This document shows, piece after piece, positions 18,068-25,131 of a DNA stretch of 64,000 nt. The notes beneath the pieces are model-generated. The model did not search any database and was not told the origin of the DNA. It worked only from the letters and a program-made list of their open reading frames with translations. How positions within the stretch are numbered: position 1 is the stretch's first letter; every line of letters starts with the position of its first letter. The DNA is taken from the NCBI GenBank assembly GCA_964633205.1, contig CAZWFN010000016.1, forward strand, positions 1 to 64,000, given 5' to 3'. The translations under genes were made by a program, and so were the position numbers. The stretch comes from CAYVQE01 sp964633205 (GTDB lineage Bacteria > Myxococcota > B64-G9).

Positions 18068-18583
18068 TCAGAAGGGAGCGAAGCCGCCGGCGGCCCAGTA
18101 GTCCTGCTTCAGGCTGTCGTGCTGGCGCAGCAGCGCATCGTAGTGGCCGGCCTCCCAGCGCGCCAGGTGATCGTAGAAGCGGCGGATGTTCTCGTCGCCG
18201 GCCTTTTCGGCCTGCTCCCGGTAGTAGCGCTCGGAGTTGATCTCCAGCTGGATGCCGATCGACAGCGCGCTCATCTCGTAGTGCGCGTCGCCGATGCGCC
18301 CCTTGAGTCGGTCGGAGAAGATCGGGTTGGGCCCGGACAGATCGGCCGGCGTGCCCAGCTCGGCCTGGGGGTCGATTTCGCCGCGCTCGATGAGCGATTG
18401 GCGCTGGTGCTGCAAAAAGCGCAGGTGATCCAGCTCTTCGCCGGCCAGGCGTTGGAAGACCTGCTGGCCCTTGGGATCGGAGGTGGCCCGGGAGGCCATC
18501 TGGTAGAAGTGGTGGCCGTCGGTCTCGGTGCGCATGGCGTGCTCCAGCCCGGCGACGATCTCCTTGCGTGCTTCGGCGTCCAT
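18068..18583 (-). CDS. Rubrerythrin/ferritin-like di-iron protein
   Basis: A 171-residue four-helix ferritin-like protein with two helical hairpins carrying paired Glu/His ligands: ETDGHHFYQ and EELDHLRFL in the first half, EINSERYYRE and WEAGHYDAL in the second. It has no rubredoxin domain, so it is a short (erythrin-type) member. Members of the family reduce peroxide or handle iron under low oxygen. The ATG at 18583 has GGGAG eight bases upstream. It is the last gene of a run of same-strand iron and peroxide genes. Confidence 0.78.
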   Translation of the reverse strand: MDAEARKEIVAGLEHAMRTETDGHHFYQMASRATSDPKGQQVFQRLAGEELDHLRFLQHQRQSLIERGEIDPQAELGTPADLSGPNPIFSDRLKGRIGDAHYEMSALSIGIQLEINSERYYREQAEKAGDENIRRFYDHLARWEAGHYDALLRQHDSLKQDYWAAGGFAPF

Positions 18584-18617
18584 CGCGAATGCTCCCGCCT
18601 CGGCTGGCCCTTGGGGC

Positions 18618-19127
18618 TCAGCCGGATTCCAGGTCGAACTCCTGGTAGTCGAAGTAGAAGCCCATGCCCTGTAGGTGGTCCAGCTCGGCCCGGACCAGTG
18701 CCAGGTGGCCCTGTTCGATCTCGACGAAGGGCTCGAACAGCTCGGCCTGCGCGGGCGGCAGCTCGGCCACCACCCGCTTGTAGAAATCTGAGGTCTGCTG
18801 CTCGACCTCCAGCGCACGGGTGGCCAGGTCGATCTCGTCCGGGCACTCCTTCTGCTCCAGCGGCTGCTTGAGCTTCATCACGCCGGCCTCGATCTTGACC
18901 CGCGGTGGTACCGCCGAGCGCAGCTTGGTCGGATTCACCCGCCCGTCGCGCTTCCACTCGTCGAGCATCTGCTGCAGGGTGTCCAGGTGCTGCTGCTCCT
19001 CGTCGGCCAGCACGGAGAAGACCCGGCGGCCCTTGGTGTCGCCGCAGTCGGCCGCGGCCTGCCGGTAGACGTCGCGCACCTTGGTCTCGTACTCCATGGC
19101 GGTTCGGATGGCTTGCTCCATGTCCAC
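18618..19127 (-). CDS. Rubrerythrin-like di-iron protein
   Basis: A 169-residue ferritin-like protein with ligand motifs EYETKVRDVY, DEEQQHLDTL, EVEQQTSDFY and EIEQGHLALV at the expected spacing of two helix pairs, and no rubredoxin centre. The GTG at 19127 is preferred over the ATG at 19121 because AGGGAG lies seven bases before the GTG. It is a paralogue of its downstream neighbour and of the gene at 20.3 kb. Probable role: peroxide reduction or iron binding. Confidence 0.78.
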   Translation of the reverse strand: MDMEQAIRTAMEYETKVRDVYRQAAADCGDTKGRRVFSVLADEEQQHLDTLQQMLDEWKRDGRVNPTKLRSAVPPRVKIEAGVMKLKQPLEQKECPDEIDLATRALEVEQQTSDFYKRVVAELPPAQAELFEPFVEIEQGHLALVRAELDHLQGMGFYFDYQEFDLESG

Positions 19128-19192
19128 GGCGGTGCTCCCTTCGTCAGCCGGCCGGCCCGGGGGATGCCCGGGCCGGCCGGAAAACCATTGGC

Positions 19193-19714
19193 TCAGGCTT
19201 CCTCTCCACCCGTGGTGGGAATGGCGACCTGGCGTTGGCTGAGCTCGCGATCGAGCATCAGCACGCCGTGGCCGTGCTCGCCGACCAGCTCGAGGTTGTC
19301 CACGATGCGCGAGACGCTCGATTCCTCCTCGACCTGCTCGTCGACGAACCATTCCAGGAAGGTCCGCGCCGGCCGATCCTTGGCCTCCTCGCTCAGGCCG
19401 ACCAGCTCGTCGATCTTGCCGCTGATGAAGCGCTCGTGCTCCAACGCGTCCTTGAAGGCCTCCAGCGGCGTCTCCCAACGGGTCTTCTTGATTCCCAGCG
19501 GTTGCATGGTCACCGCGCCGCCGCGATCCAGGATGTGATCCATGAAGCGCTGGGCGTGGCCCATCTCCTCCACCGCCTGCGAGCGCATCCACTGGGCCAT
19601 GCCGTCGAGGGAGCGTTCCTGGAACCAGGCGGACATGGCGAAGTAGAGGTAGGCCGATTCGGCCTCGTACTTGATCTGGTCGTTGAAGGCCTGCTTGACC
19701 TTGTCGTCGATCAT
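19193..19714 (-). CDS. ftnA: Ferritin (bacterial non-haem type)
   Basis: A 173-residue iron-storage protein of normal length for the FtnA family. Ferroxidase residues are visible: the Glu of KYEAESAYLYFAMSAWF, Glu/His of EEMGHAQRF, Glu of LEHERF and the acidic EQVEEE segment. It would form a 24-subunit cage storing Fe(III). It is flanked by a rubrerythrin-like gene downstream and the thiol peroxidase-like gene upstream (48 bases). The symbol is assigned by family resemblance. Confidence 0.88.
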   Translation of the reverse strand: MIDDKVKQAFNDQIKYEAESAYLYFAMSAWFQERSLDGMAQWMRSQAVEEMGHAQRFMDHILDRGGAVTMQPLGIKKTRWETPLEAFKDALEHERFISGKIDELVGLSEEAKDRPARTFLEWFVDEQVEEESSVSRIVDNLELVGEHGHGVLMLDRELSQRQVAIPTTGGEEA

Positions 19715-19762
19715 CGCGTCTCTCCTTTCCGCCGACCGGGGTGGTTGGCGCGAGCGGGCGGT

Positions 19763-20278
19763 CTATCCGACCAGCTCGCGGACCGCCCGCAGGACGGCGT
19801 CGTAGTCCGGCTCGTGGCCGATATCGGGCACCAGCTGGACGTAGCGGATCACGTCATCGGCGTCGATGACGAATACCGATCGGGCCAGCAACCGCAGCTC
19901 GGGGATCAGCATGCCGTAAGCGCTGCCGAATGCGGCCTGGCGGTGATCCGACAGCACGAGCAGCCGCTCGCTGCCGGTGGCGGCGCACCAGCGCTCCAAG
20001 GCGAACGGCAGGTCCATGCTGATGGCCAACAGCTGCAGCGCTTCGTCGAAAGCGGTGATCTTGTGATCGAATCGGCGGGCCTCGCGATCGCCGATCGGGG
20101 TGTCCAGCGATGGCAGCGACAGCAGCACCCGCGGCCGGCCCGCCAGCGTGCCGAGACGAAACGGACGGGCCTGCGGATCGAGCGCGGTGAAGTCGGGGGC
20201 CTTGTCGCCCACCTGCAGCTCGTCTCCGCCCAGGGCCAGCGTTCGACCCTGCTGGGTCACTGTGCGTTCGGTGCTCAC
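19763..20278 (-). CDS. Thiol peroxidase family protein lacking the peroxidatic Cys
   Basis: A 171-residue peroxiredoxin-fold protein closely matching Tpx: VGDKAPDFTALD, then SLPSLDTPIGDREARRF, LLAISMDLPFALERWC, LSDH, FVIDADDVIRYVQLV. In Tpx the motif is S-x-D-T-x-x-C; here the Cys position is Gly63 (codon GGC, 20090-20092). The resolving-Cys position is kept (Cys98). Without the peroxidatic thiol, normal peroxide reduction is not expected; it could be a chaperone, a redox partner, or carry a recent mutation or base-call error. It sits among ferritin and rubrerythrin genes. Confidence 0.85.
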   Translation of the reverse strand: MSTERTVTQQGRTLALGGDELQVGDKAPDFTALDPQARPFRLGTLAGRPRVLLSLPSLDTPIGDREARRFDHKITAFDEALQLLAISMDLPFALERWCAATGSERLLVLSDHRQAAFGSAYGMLIPELRLLARSVFVIDADDVIRYVQLVPDIGHEPDYDAVLRAVRELVG

Positions 20279-20305
20279 CGCGCACCCCCCGATCGAAATC
20301 GCCGC

Positions 20306-20761
20306 TCAGTTCTCGGTCAATACCTGCTCGTCGTACTCCATCTCGAAGCGCAGCTTGTGCTTGGCCTCCTCCTGGGCCAGACCCTGCAGCAGCCCCTGCA
20401 ACGCGGCATCCTCGGCCACGTTGGCCAGCTCGGTGTAGAGGCGGAACGAGGCCTTCTCCTTCTTCATGGCCAGGATCAGCGCATCCTGGTAGTCCATGTT
20501 GGGCGTCGGTTCGGCGTCGACCAGGTACTCGCCGATCTTCAGGTCCAGCACCTTGCCCGCCGGCAAGCCGGTGGCGCCGCCCTGCTTGACGTTTTGCAGC
20601 TTGGCCTTGTGCCCTTGCTCCTCCTTGGCGAAGTCCTCGAACACCTTCTTCATCCAGGGCCGGTCGAGCTTGCTGGCCAGGTCGGTGTAGAAGGCGGCCG
20701 CCTTCTCCTCTTCGGAGATGGCGAAGTCGAGGATTTCATCCACCGAGTTGAACTGCTTCAT
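20306..20761 (-). CDS. Rubrerythrin-like di-iron protein
   Basis: A 151-residue ferritin-like protein with SEEEKAAAFYTDLAS, KEEQGHKAKL, KKEKASFRLYTELA and QEEAKHKLRFE as its two ligand hairpins, and no rubredoxin domain. The start at 20761 is preferred because GGAGGAGA lies directly upstream; an in-frame ATG at 20773 overlaps that site. Third short rubrerythrin of the cluster. Probable peroxide scavenging or iron handling; the physiological electron donor is not apparent, though the rubredoxin-bearing gene at 24.2 kb is a candidate. Confidence 0.8.
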   Translation of the reverse strand: MKQFNSVDEILDFAISEEEKAAAFYTDLASKLDRPWMKKVFEDFAKEEQGHKAKLQNVKQGGATGLPAGKVLDLKIGEYLVDAEPTPNMDYQDALILAMKKEKASFRLYTELANVAEDAALQGLLQGLAQEEAKHKLRFEMEYDEQVLTEN

Positions 20762-20803
20762 CTTCTCCTCCATTGGTTCGGGTCGTTCGGGTTGATCGAT
20801 CGC

Positions 20804-22006
20804 TCATGCGTTGGAACGCCAGGCGTGATCGATGCAGGCCGAGGGGGTGCCATCCGCCTCGACAAAGGGTGACAGATCGCGCAGGCGATCGACGATGCCG
20901 GGCATGTGCTCGAGCACCGTATCGATCTCCGGTTCCGTCGTGTAGCGGCTCAGGCTGAATCGGATCGAGCCGTGGGCCGCGGTGAAGGGCACGCCCATGG
21001 CCCGCAGCACGTGCGAGGGCTCCAACGAGCCCGAGGTGCAGGCCGAGCCGGACGAGGCGGCGATGCCCAGATCGTCGAGCATGATCAACACCGACTCGCC
21101 CTCGATGTACTCGAAGGAGATGTTCAGGGTATTGGGCAAGCGGTGCTTGCCGTTGATCACCGGCCCCTTGCAGTTTCGCTCCAGGCCTTGCTGCAGCTTG
21201 TCGCGCAATGCCCGCACCCGGCTGTTCTCCTCGCCGATCTGGCCGGCGGCCATCTCGGCGGCCTGGCCCAGCCCCACGATGGCGGCCGTGTTCTCGGTGC
21301 CGGCGCGGCGGCCGCCCTCCTGGTGGCCGCCGATGATCAGCGGCACCAGCTTGGTGCCCTTGCGCACGTAGAGCGCGCCGATGCCCTTGGGCGCGTGCAG
21401 CTTGTGGCCGGAGATGGTCAGCATGTCGACCGGGGTGTTGGCCATGTCGAGCGGCAGCTTGCCGGCCGCCTGCACCCCATCGGTGTGGAACAGCACGCCC
21501 TGGGCGCGGCACATGGCGGCGATGCGCTCAATGGGGAACAACACGCCGGTCTCGTTGTTGGCCCACATGATGGTCACCAGCGCGGTCTCCGGGGTCAGGT
21601 GCTGCTCGAAGAAATCCATGTCGAGCCCACCGTCGCGGTCGACCGGTACCTCGGTCACCTTGTAGCCGCGCTTGGCCAGGTGCTGCAGCAGGCCGCGCAC
21701 GGCCGGGTGCTCGACGCGGCTGGTGATGACCTGGCGCTTCTTGCCGGGCATGGCTTCGAGCGCGCCGCGGATGGCCGTATTGTCGCCCTCGGAACCGCCG
21801 CTGGTGAACACGATCTCGTCGGGGCGCGCCCCCAGCAGCCCGGCCACCTGCTCGCGGGCGCGGGTCAGGTGCTTGCCCACCCGGCCGCCGAAGTGGTGGA
21901 TGGAGGAGGGGTTGCCGTACAGCTCGGTCCAGAAGGGCTGCATGGCCTCGACCACCTCGGGCGCCACCATGGTGGTGGCGTTGTTGTCCAGGTAGATGTT
22001 TTTCAT
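20804..22006 (-). CDS. nifS: Cysteine desulfurase, NifS-type
   Basis: A PLP enzyme that takes sulfur from cysteine for Fe-S clusters (400 residues). It has the N-terminal LDNNATT, the PLP Lys in SGHKLHAPKG and the catalytic Cys loop SSGSACTSGS, all typical of group I IscS/NifS. The ATG at 22006 overlaps the nifU stop (ATGA), so translation is coupled and NifU and NifS should be made together. There are no nif structural genes near; NifU/NifS pairs serve general Fe-S assembly in many anaerobes. Confidence 0.93.
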   Translation of the reverse strand: MKNIYLDNNATTMVAPEVVEAMQPFWTELYGNPSSIHHFGGRVGKHLTRAREQVAGLLGARPDEIVFTSGGSEGDNTAIRGALEAMPGKKRQVITSRVEHPAVRGLLQHLAKRGYKVTEVPVDRDGGLDMDFFEQHLTPETALVTIMWANNETGVLFPIERIAAMCRAQGVLFHTDGVQAAGKLPLDMANTPVDMLTISGHKLHAPKGIGALYVRKGTKLVPLIIGGHQEGGRRAGTENTAAIVGLGQAAEMAAGQIGEENSRVRALRDKLQQGLERNCKGPVINGKHRLPNTLNISFEYIEGESVLIMLDDLGIAASSGSACTSGSLEPSHVLRAMGVPFTAAHGSIRFSLSRYTTEPEIDTVLEHMPGIVDRLRDLSPFVEADGTPSACIDHAWRSNA

Positions 22007-22890
22007 GATGCCTCCTCCTCGAGCGCCTCCTGCTCGACCACCTCGAGGTTCTCGTCGACGAACTCGCGCAGCTTGGTCTGGACCACGGTGGACAGGGTGA
22101 AGTTGGCCACCTTGCACGAGGCGCAGGTGCCGCGCAGGCTGACGATGACGTCGTCGCCGTCGAGATCGATCAGCTCGATGTCGCCGCCGTCCTTCTGCAG
22201 CTGGGGCCGGATCTCGCGATCGATGGTCTCCTGGATGAGCTGGATCTTCTGGATGTTGGTCAGCTTCTTGCGCTTGGGCTCGGCCGGCGGGGCCGCCTCC
22301 GCCTCCGCCTTCTCGGCCTTGACGGTCTCCAGGATCTCGGCGATCTGATCCTGGCAGCCGCCGCAGCCGCCGCCGGCCTTGGTGTAGTTGGTCACCTCTT
22401 CGATGGTGGTCAGGCCGTTTTCGCGGATGGCGCGCTCGATCTCGATCCGGGTCACCCCGAAGCAGACGCAGACCACGTCGACGTCCTGCTTGGGTTGATC
22501 GGCCGGGACGCGACCTTCCTTCTTGGCCCGGTAGTCATCGATGGCGGCCAGCAGCGCGTCGCGGCCCATCACCGAGCAATGCATCTTCTGCTCCGGCAGG
22601 CCACCGAGGTAGTCGGCGATCTCCTTGTTGGTGATGCGGGCGGCCTCGTCCAGGGTCTTGCCCTTGACCAGCTCGGACAGAGCCGAGGAGGAGGCGATGG
22701 CCGAGGCGCAGCCGAAGGTCTGGAACTTCACCTCCTGGATGCGCTCCTGCGCGTCGACCTTGAGCATCAGCTTCAGCGCATCGCCGCAGGCCAGCGAGCC
22801 GACCAGCCCGGTGCCGTCCGGGTTTTCGATGGCACCCACGTTGCGTGGGTTGCGGAAGTGCTCCATCACCTTTTCGTTGTAGTCCCACAT
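22003..22890 (-). CDS. nifU: Fe-S cluster scaffold, NifU-type three-domain protein
   Basis: A 295-residue scaffold with the complete NifU architecture: an IscU-like domain (residues 1-125; Cys in LACGD, TFGCAS and KMHCSV), a central [2Fe-2S] BFD-like domain (VCVCFG and GGGCGGC, about 135-180) and a C-terminal NifU/Nfu domain with CASC (about 215-280). It receives sulfur from the coupled NifS. The upstream spacer to the divergent ZIP gene is long (433 bases), but I found no clear promoter for nifU in it. Confidence 0.93.
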   Translation of the reverse strand: MWDYNEKVMEHFRNPRNVGAIENPDGTGLVGSLACGDALKLMLKVDAQERIQEVKFQTFGCASAIASSSALSELVKGKTLDEAARITNKEIADYLGGLPEQKMHCSVMGRDALLAAIDDYRAKKEGRVPADQPKQDVDVVCVCFGVTRIEIERAIRENGLTTIEEVTNYTKAGGGCGGCQDQIAEILETVKAEKAEAEAAPPAEPKRKKLTNIQKIQLIQETIDREIRPQLQKDGGDIELIDLDGDDVIVSLRGTCASCKVANFTLSTVVQTKLREFVDENLEVVEQEALEEEAS

Positions 22891-23323
22891 GTCTGTCCAG
22901 CCTCCGTGGCGCCCCGAGCGAAGGGCGCGTCATCCAGGGCCCGCCTCGCCCGTGGCGTAGGATCTCGCCTGCCGCCGCCGCGCCCGTCCTGTCCGCTTTG
23001 GTCGCTGCTCATCCCGCATGCCCATTCAAGGCTCAACGAGCATGCCATTGCCGACCAAGCTTTCCAAGTACATCTTTGTCTTGCTACTACAGCGACTTGA
23101 TCCCGATGGCGGCTGCGCCTCCTTCCTGCCGCCAGTCGCTGAAGCGCTTCCAGCCACCACCTCCCGTGGGGGCCAGCCCCACCGTTTCGAAAGCGCAATG
23201 TGGTATCGACAGGCGGCCTCGTCAACAGATCCGAAAGCCGACAGATTGAATCTCGAATCTGGATTTCGGGTACATATTCTGCTAGTGCTCGCTGGATGGT
23301 GCCGCGAACGTCGGGGGCTGCTC
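22891..23323 (+). other. Intergenic region between nifU and the ZIP transporter gene
   Basis: A 433-base divergent spacer. The part near nifU is GC-rich, with two copies of the palindrome GCATGC about 25 bases apart (around 23018 and 23041). The part from about 23225 to 23280 is AT-richer and holds a weak promoter-like pair for the ZIP gene, TTGAAT (23246-23251) and TACATA (23271-23276), 19 apart. I saw no RNA gene and no convincing Fur, Zur or IscR site. Confidence 0.4.
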
Positions 23324-24181
23324 ATGGATGAAAACCTGCTGCTGGCCTTCGGCCTGACGACCCTTGCCGGTCTGTCGACCGGCATCGGCAGCGCCCTGGC
23401 CTTCTTCACCCGCCGCACCAACACCCGCTTCCTCTCGGCCAGCCTGGGCTTTTCGGCCGGGGTGATGATCTACGTCTCCTTCGTCGAGATCCTGCCCAAG
23501 GCCATCGACGCCATCGCCGCCGAGCACCCCGCGGCCAGCGCCACCCGGCTGGGCACGGCCGGCTTTTTCGCCGGCATGCTGCTGATCGCGGTCATCGATC
23601 GCCTGATCCCCAGCTACGAGAATCCGCACGAGGCCCGGCAGGTCGAGCAGCTGCGCGAGTGCGCCGGGGATGGGGCCGCGGCGGCCGGCATGCCGGGGGC
23701 CATCGTCGAGGCCGGCCAGCAGGACGGCCGGCGCCTGCTGCGCATGGGCATGTTGTCGGCGCTGGCCATCGCCATCCACAACTTCCCGGAAGGCCTGGCC
23801 ACCTTTGCCGCCGTGCTGGACGATCCGGCCATCGGGCTGTCGATCGCGGTGGCCATCGCCATCCACAACATCCCCGAGGGCATCGCGGTGTCGGTGCCGA
23901 TCTTCTACGCCACCGGCAGCCGCAAGAAGGCCTTCTGGCTGTCGTTTTTGTCCGGCCTGAGCGAGCCGCTGGGGGCGCTGATCGGCTTTCTTTTGCTGCA
24001 AGCCGTGTTCACCCCGATGGTGTTCGGCTTCGTGTTCGCCGGCGTGGGCGGGATCATGGTGTTCATCTCGATCGACGAGCTGTTCCCGGCCGCGCGCGAG
24101 TACGGCCACGGCCACCTGGCCATCTACGGCCTGGTGGTCGGCATGGCGGTGATGGCCGTCAGCCTGCTGCTGTTCTTGTAG
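23324..24181 (+). CDS. zupT: ZIP-family divalent metal transporter
   Basis: A 285-residue inner-membrane transporter of the ZupT type, importing Zn(II) and possibly Fe(II) or Mn(II). Eight hydrophobic helices are expected; the two metal-binding helices are clear as IHNFPEGLATF and IHNIPEGIAVS. A hydrophilic loop with several Glu and few His lies between helices 3 and 4. The ATG at 23324 follows a GGGGG tract. With nifU, ferritin and rubrerythrins next door, iron is a plausible cargo; this is inference. Confidence 0.88.
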   Translation: MDENLLLAFGLTTLAGLSTGIGSALAFFTRRTNTRFLSASLGFSAGVMIYVSFVEILPKAIDAIAAEHPAASATRLGTAGFFAGMLLIAVIDRLIPSYENPHEARQVEQLRECAGDGAAAAGMPGAIVEAGQQDGRRLLRMGMLSALAIAIHNFPEGLATFAAVLDDPAIGLSIAVAIAIHNIPEGIAVSVPIFYATGSRKKAFWLSFLSGLSEPLGALIGFLLLQAVFTPMVFGFVFAGVGGIMVFISIDELFPAAREYGHGHLAIYGLVVGMAVMAVSLLLFL

Positions 24182-24225
24182 GCCAGCCGCGGACCGAAGC
24201 CCCCGCGGGAGCCAGGTGGCGCGAT

Positions 24226-24729
24226 TCAGGCGAAACGCTCGAAGCGGTCCTGGTCCACGTAGCAGACCGGGCACTTCAGCGGCGGCTGGGGCCGGGCGCA
24301 CAAATAGCCGCAGACCCGGCAGCGCCACACCGGCAGCTTGCCGGCGGCGAAGGGGCCGCCCTCGGTGTCGGCTCTGTCCTTGTTCTGCGGCCGCTCGGCC
24401 GCATCGGTGGGGCGCCGTTCCGGGATGGAGCCGATCTTCTGCTCGCCCGCGACCACCGCCTGGCTGACGTACAGCGCGCAGTAGCAGGTGCCGTGGTCCT
24501 CCAGGTCCGGATCGCGGTAGTCGCAGGGACAGATGATGTCCAGGTCCCGCTGCCGCTCGCCGTCGAGGTCGCGGCAGGGGCAGCCGAAGTAGCCGTAGCG
24601 CTGCTGGTTGGTCTGCAGCCCCTCCATCAGGTCGAGCACCATCTCCTCGTCCGGGTTGAGGAAGTAGCCGCCCTCGCGCGCCTCTTTGGCGAAGCGCTGC
24701 ATCAGCTCGCGGGCCTGTTCGCGGCTCAT
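24226..24729 (-). CDS. Ferredoxin:thioredoxin reductase beta-like domain fused to rubredoxin-like domain
   Basis: A 167-residue Fe-S protein. Residues 1-90 match the catalytic chain of ferredoxin:thioredoxin reductase: CPC (Cys50/52), CPC (67/69) and CYC (82/84; the third pair is CHC in classical FTR), which bind a [4Fe-4S] cluster beside a redox-active disulfide. The C-terminal 35 residues form a rubredoxin-like knuckle pair (CRVC and CPVC). Its ATG overlaps the stop of the glutaredoxin gene (ATGA), so the two are translationally coupled; the likely chain is one-electron donor to FTR centre to glutaredoxin-like protein. The rubredoxin part may carry the electrons in or may pass them to rubrerythrins. 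Confidence 0.8.
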   Translation of the reverse strand: MSREQARELMQRFAKEAREGGYFLNPDEEMVLDLMEGLQTNQQRYGYFGCPCRDLDGERQRDLDIICPCDYRDPDLEDHGTCYCALYVSQAVVAGEQKIGSIPERRPTDAAERPQNKDRADTEGGPFAAGKLPVWRCRVCGYLCARPQPPLKCPVCYVDQDRFERFA

Positions 24730-24977
24730 AGCCCCAACAGCTCCCGCATGCGGTCCTCGTCGTAGCCCACCACCACCTGGTCGCCGATGATCAGGGTGGG
24801 GTAGGAGCGCCGCGGGTTGACCTCGGCCACCGCGGCCCGGGCCTTTTCCTTCTCCTCGCCCTCGAGCTGATCCACGTCGGTGACCTCGGCCGGTACCTTG
24901 TTCTGTTCCAGAAAGCGCTTGGTGCGCCGGCACCAGCCGCAGGTGCTGATGGCGTAGAGTTTGACTTGCTCGGCCAT
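24726..24977 (-). CDS. Glutaredoxin/NrdH-like redoxin
   Basis: An 83-residue thioredoxin-fold protein with the active site CGWC (Cys13/16), the cis-Pro motif SYPTLIIGD and a C-terminal GYDEDRMREL, as in NrdH/glutaredoxin-like proteins. The start at ATG 24977 is chosen because AGGGAG lies eight bases upstream. Coupled by overlap to the FTR-like gene, which is probably its reductase. Targets are unknown; peroxidases and ribonucleotide reductase are usual clients. Confidence 0.85.
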   Translation of the reverse strand: MAEQVKLYAISTCGWCRRTKRFLEQNKVPAEVTDVDQLEGEEKEKARAAVAEVNPRRSYPTLIIGDQVVVGYDEDRMRELLGL

Positions 24978-25131
24978 GACTTCCACTCCCTGGTCTTCGG
25001 GTTCGATGGCGTCCCCCCGGCTGGACGCAGCAGCGGGGACCGCCCGGCACGCCGTCCGGCTCGCCGTTCAGCTTAAGCATGCCCCTATGGTGCTGACAAG
25101 ACCGGGGGTGCGGAATGATCCCTGCTTCGAT

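Noticed and set aside
20804..22890. Nitrogen fixation cluster
   Set aside because: Only nifU and nifS are present, with general iron and peroxide genes; NifU/NifS is a general Fe-S system in many anaerobes.
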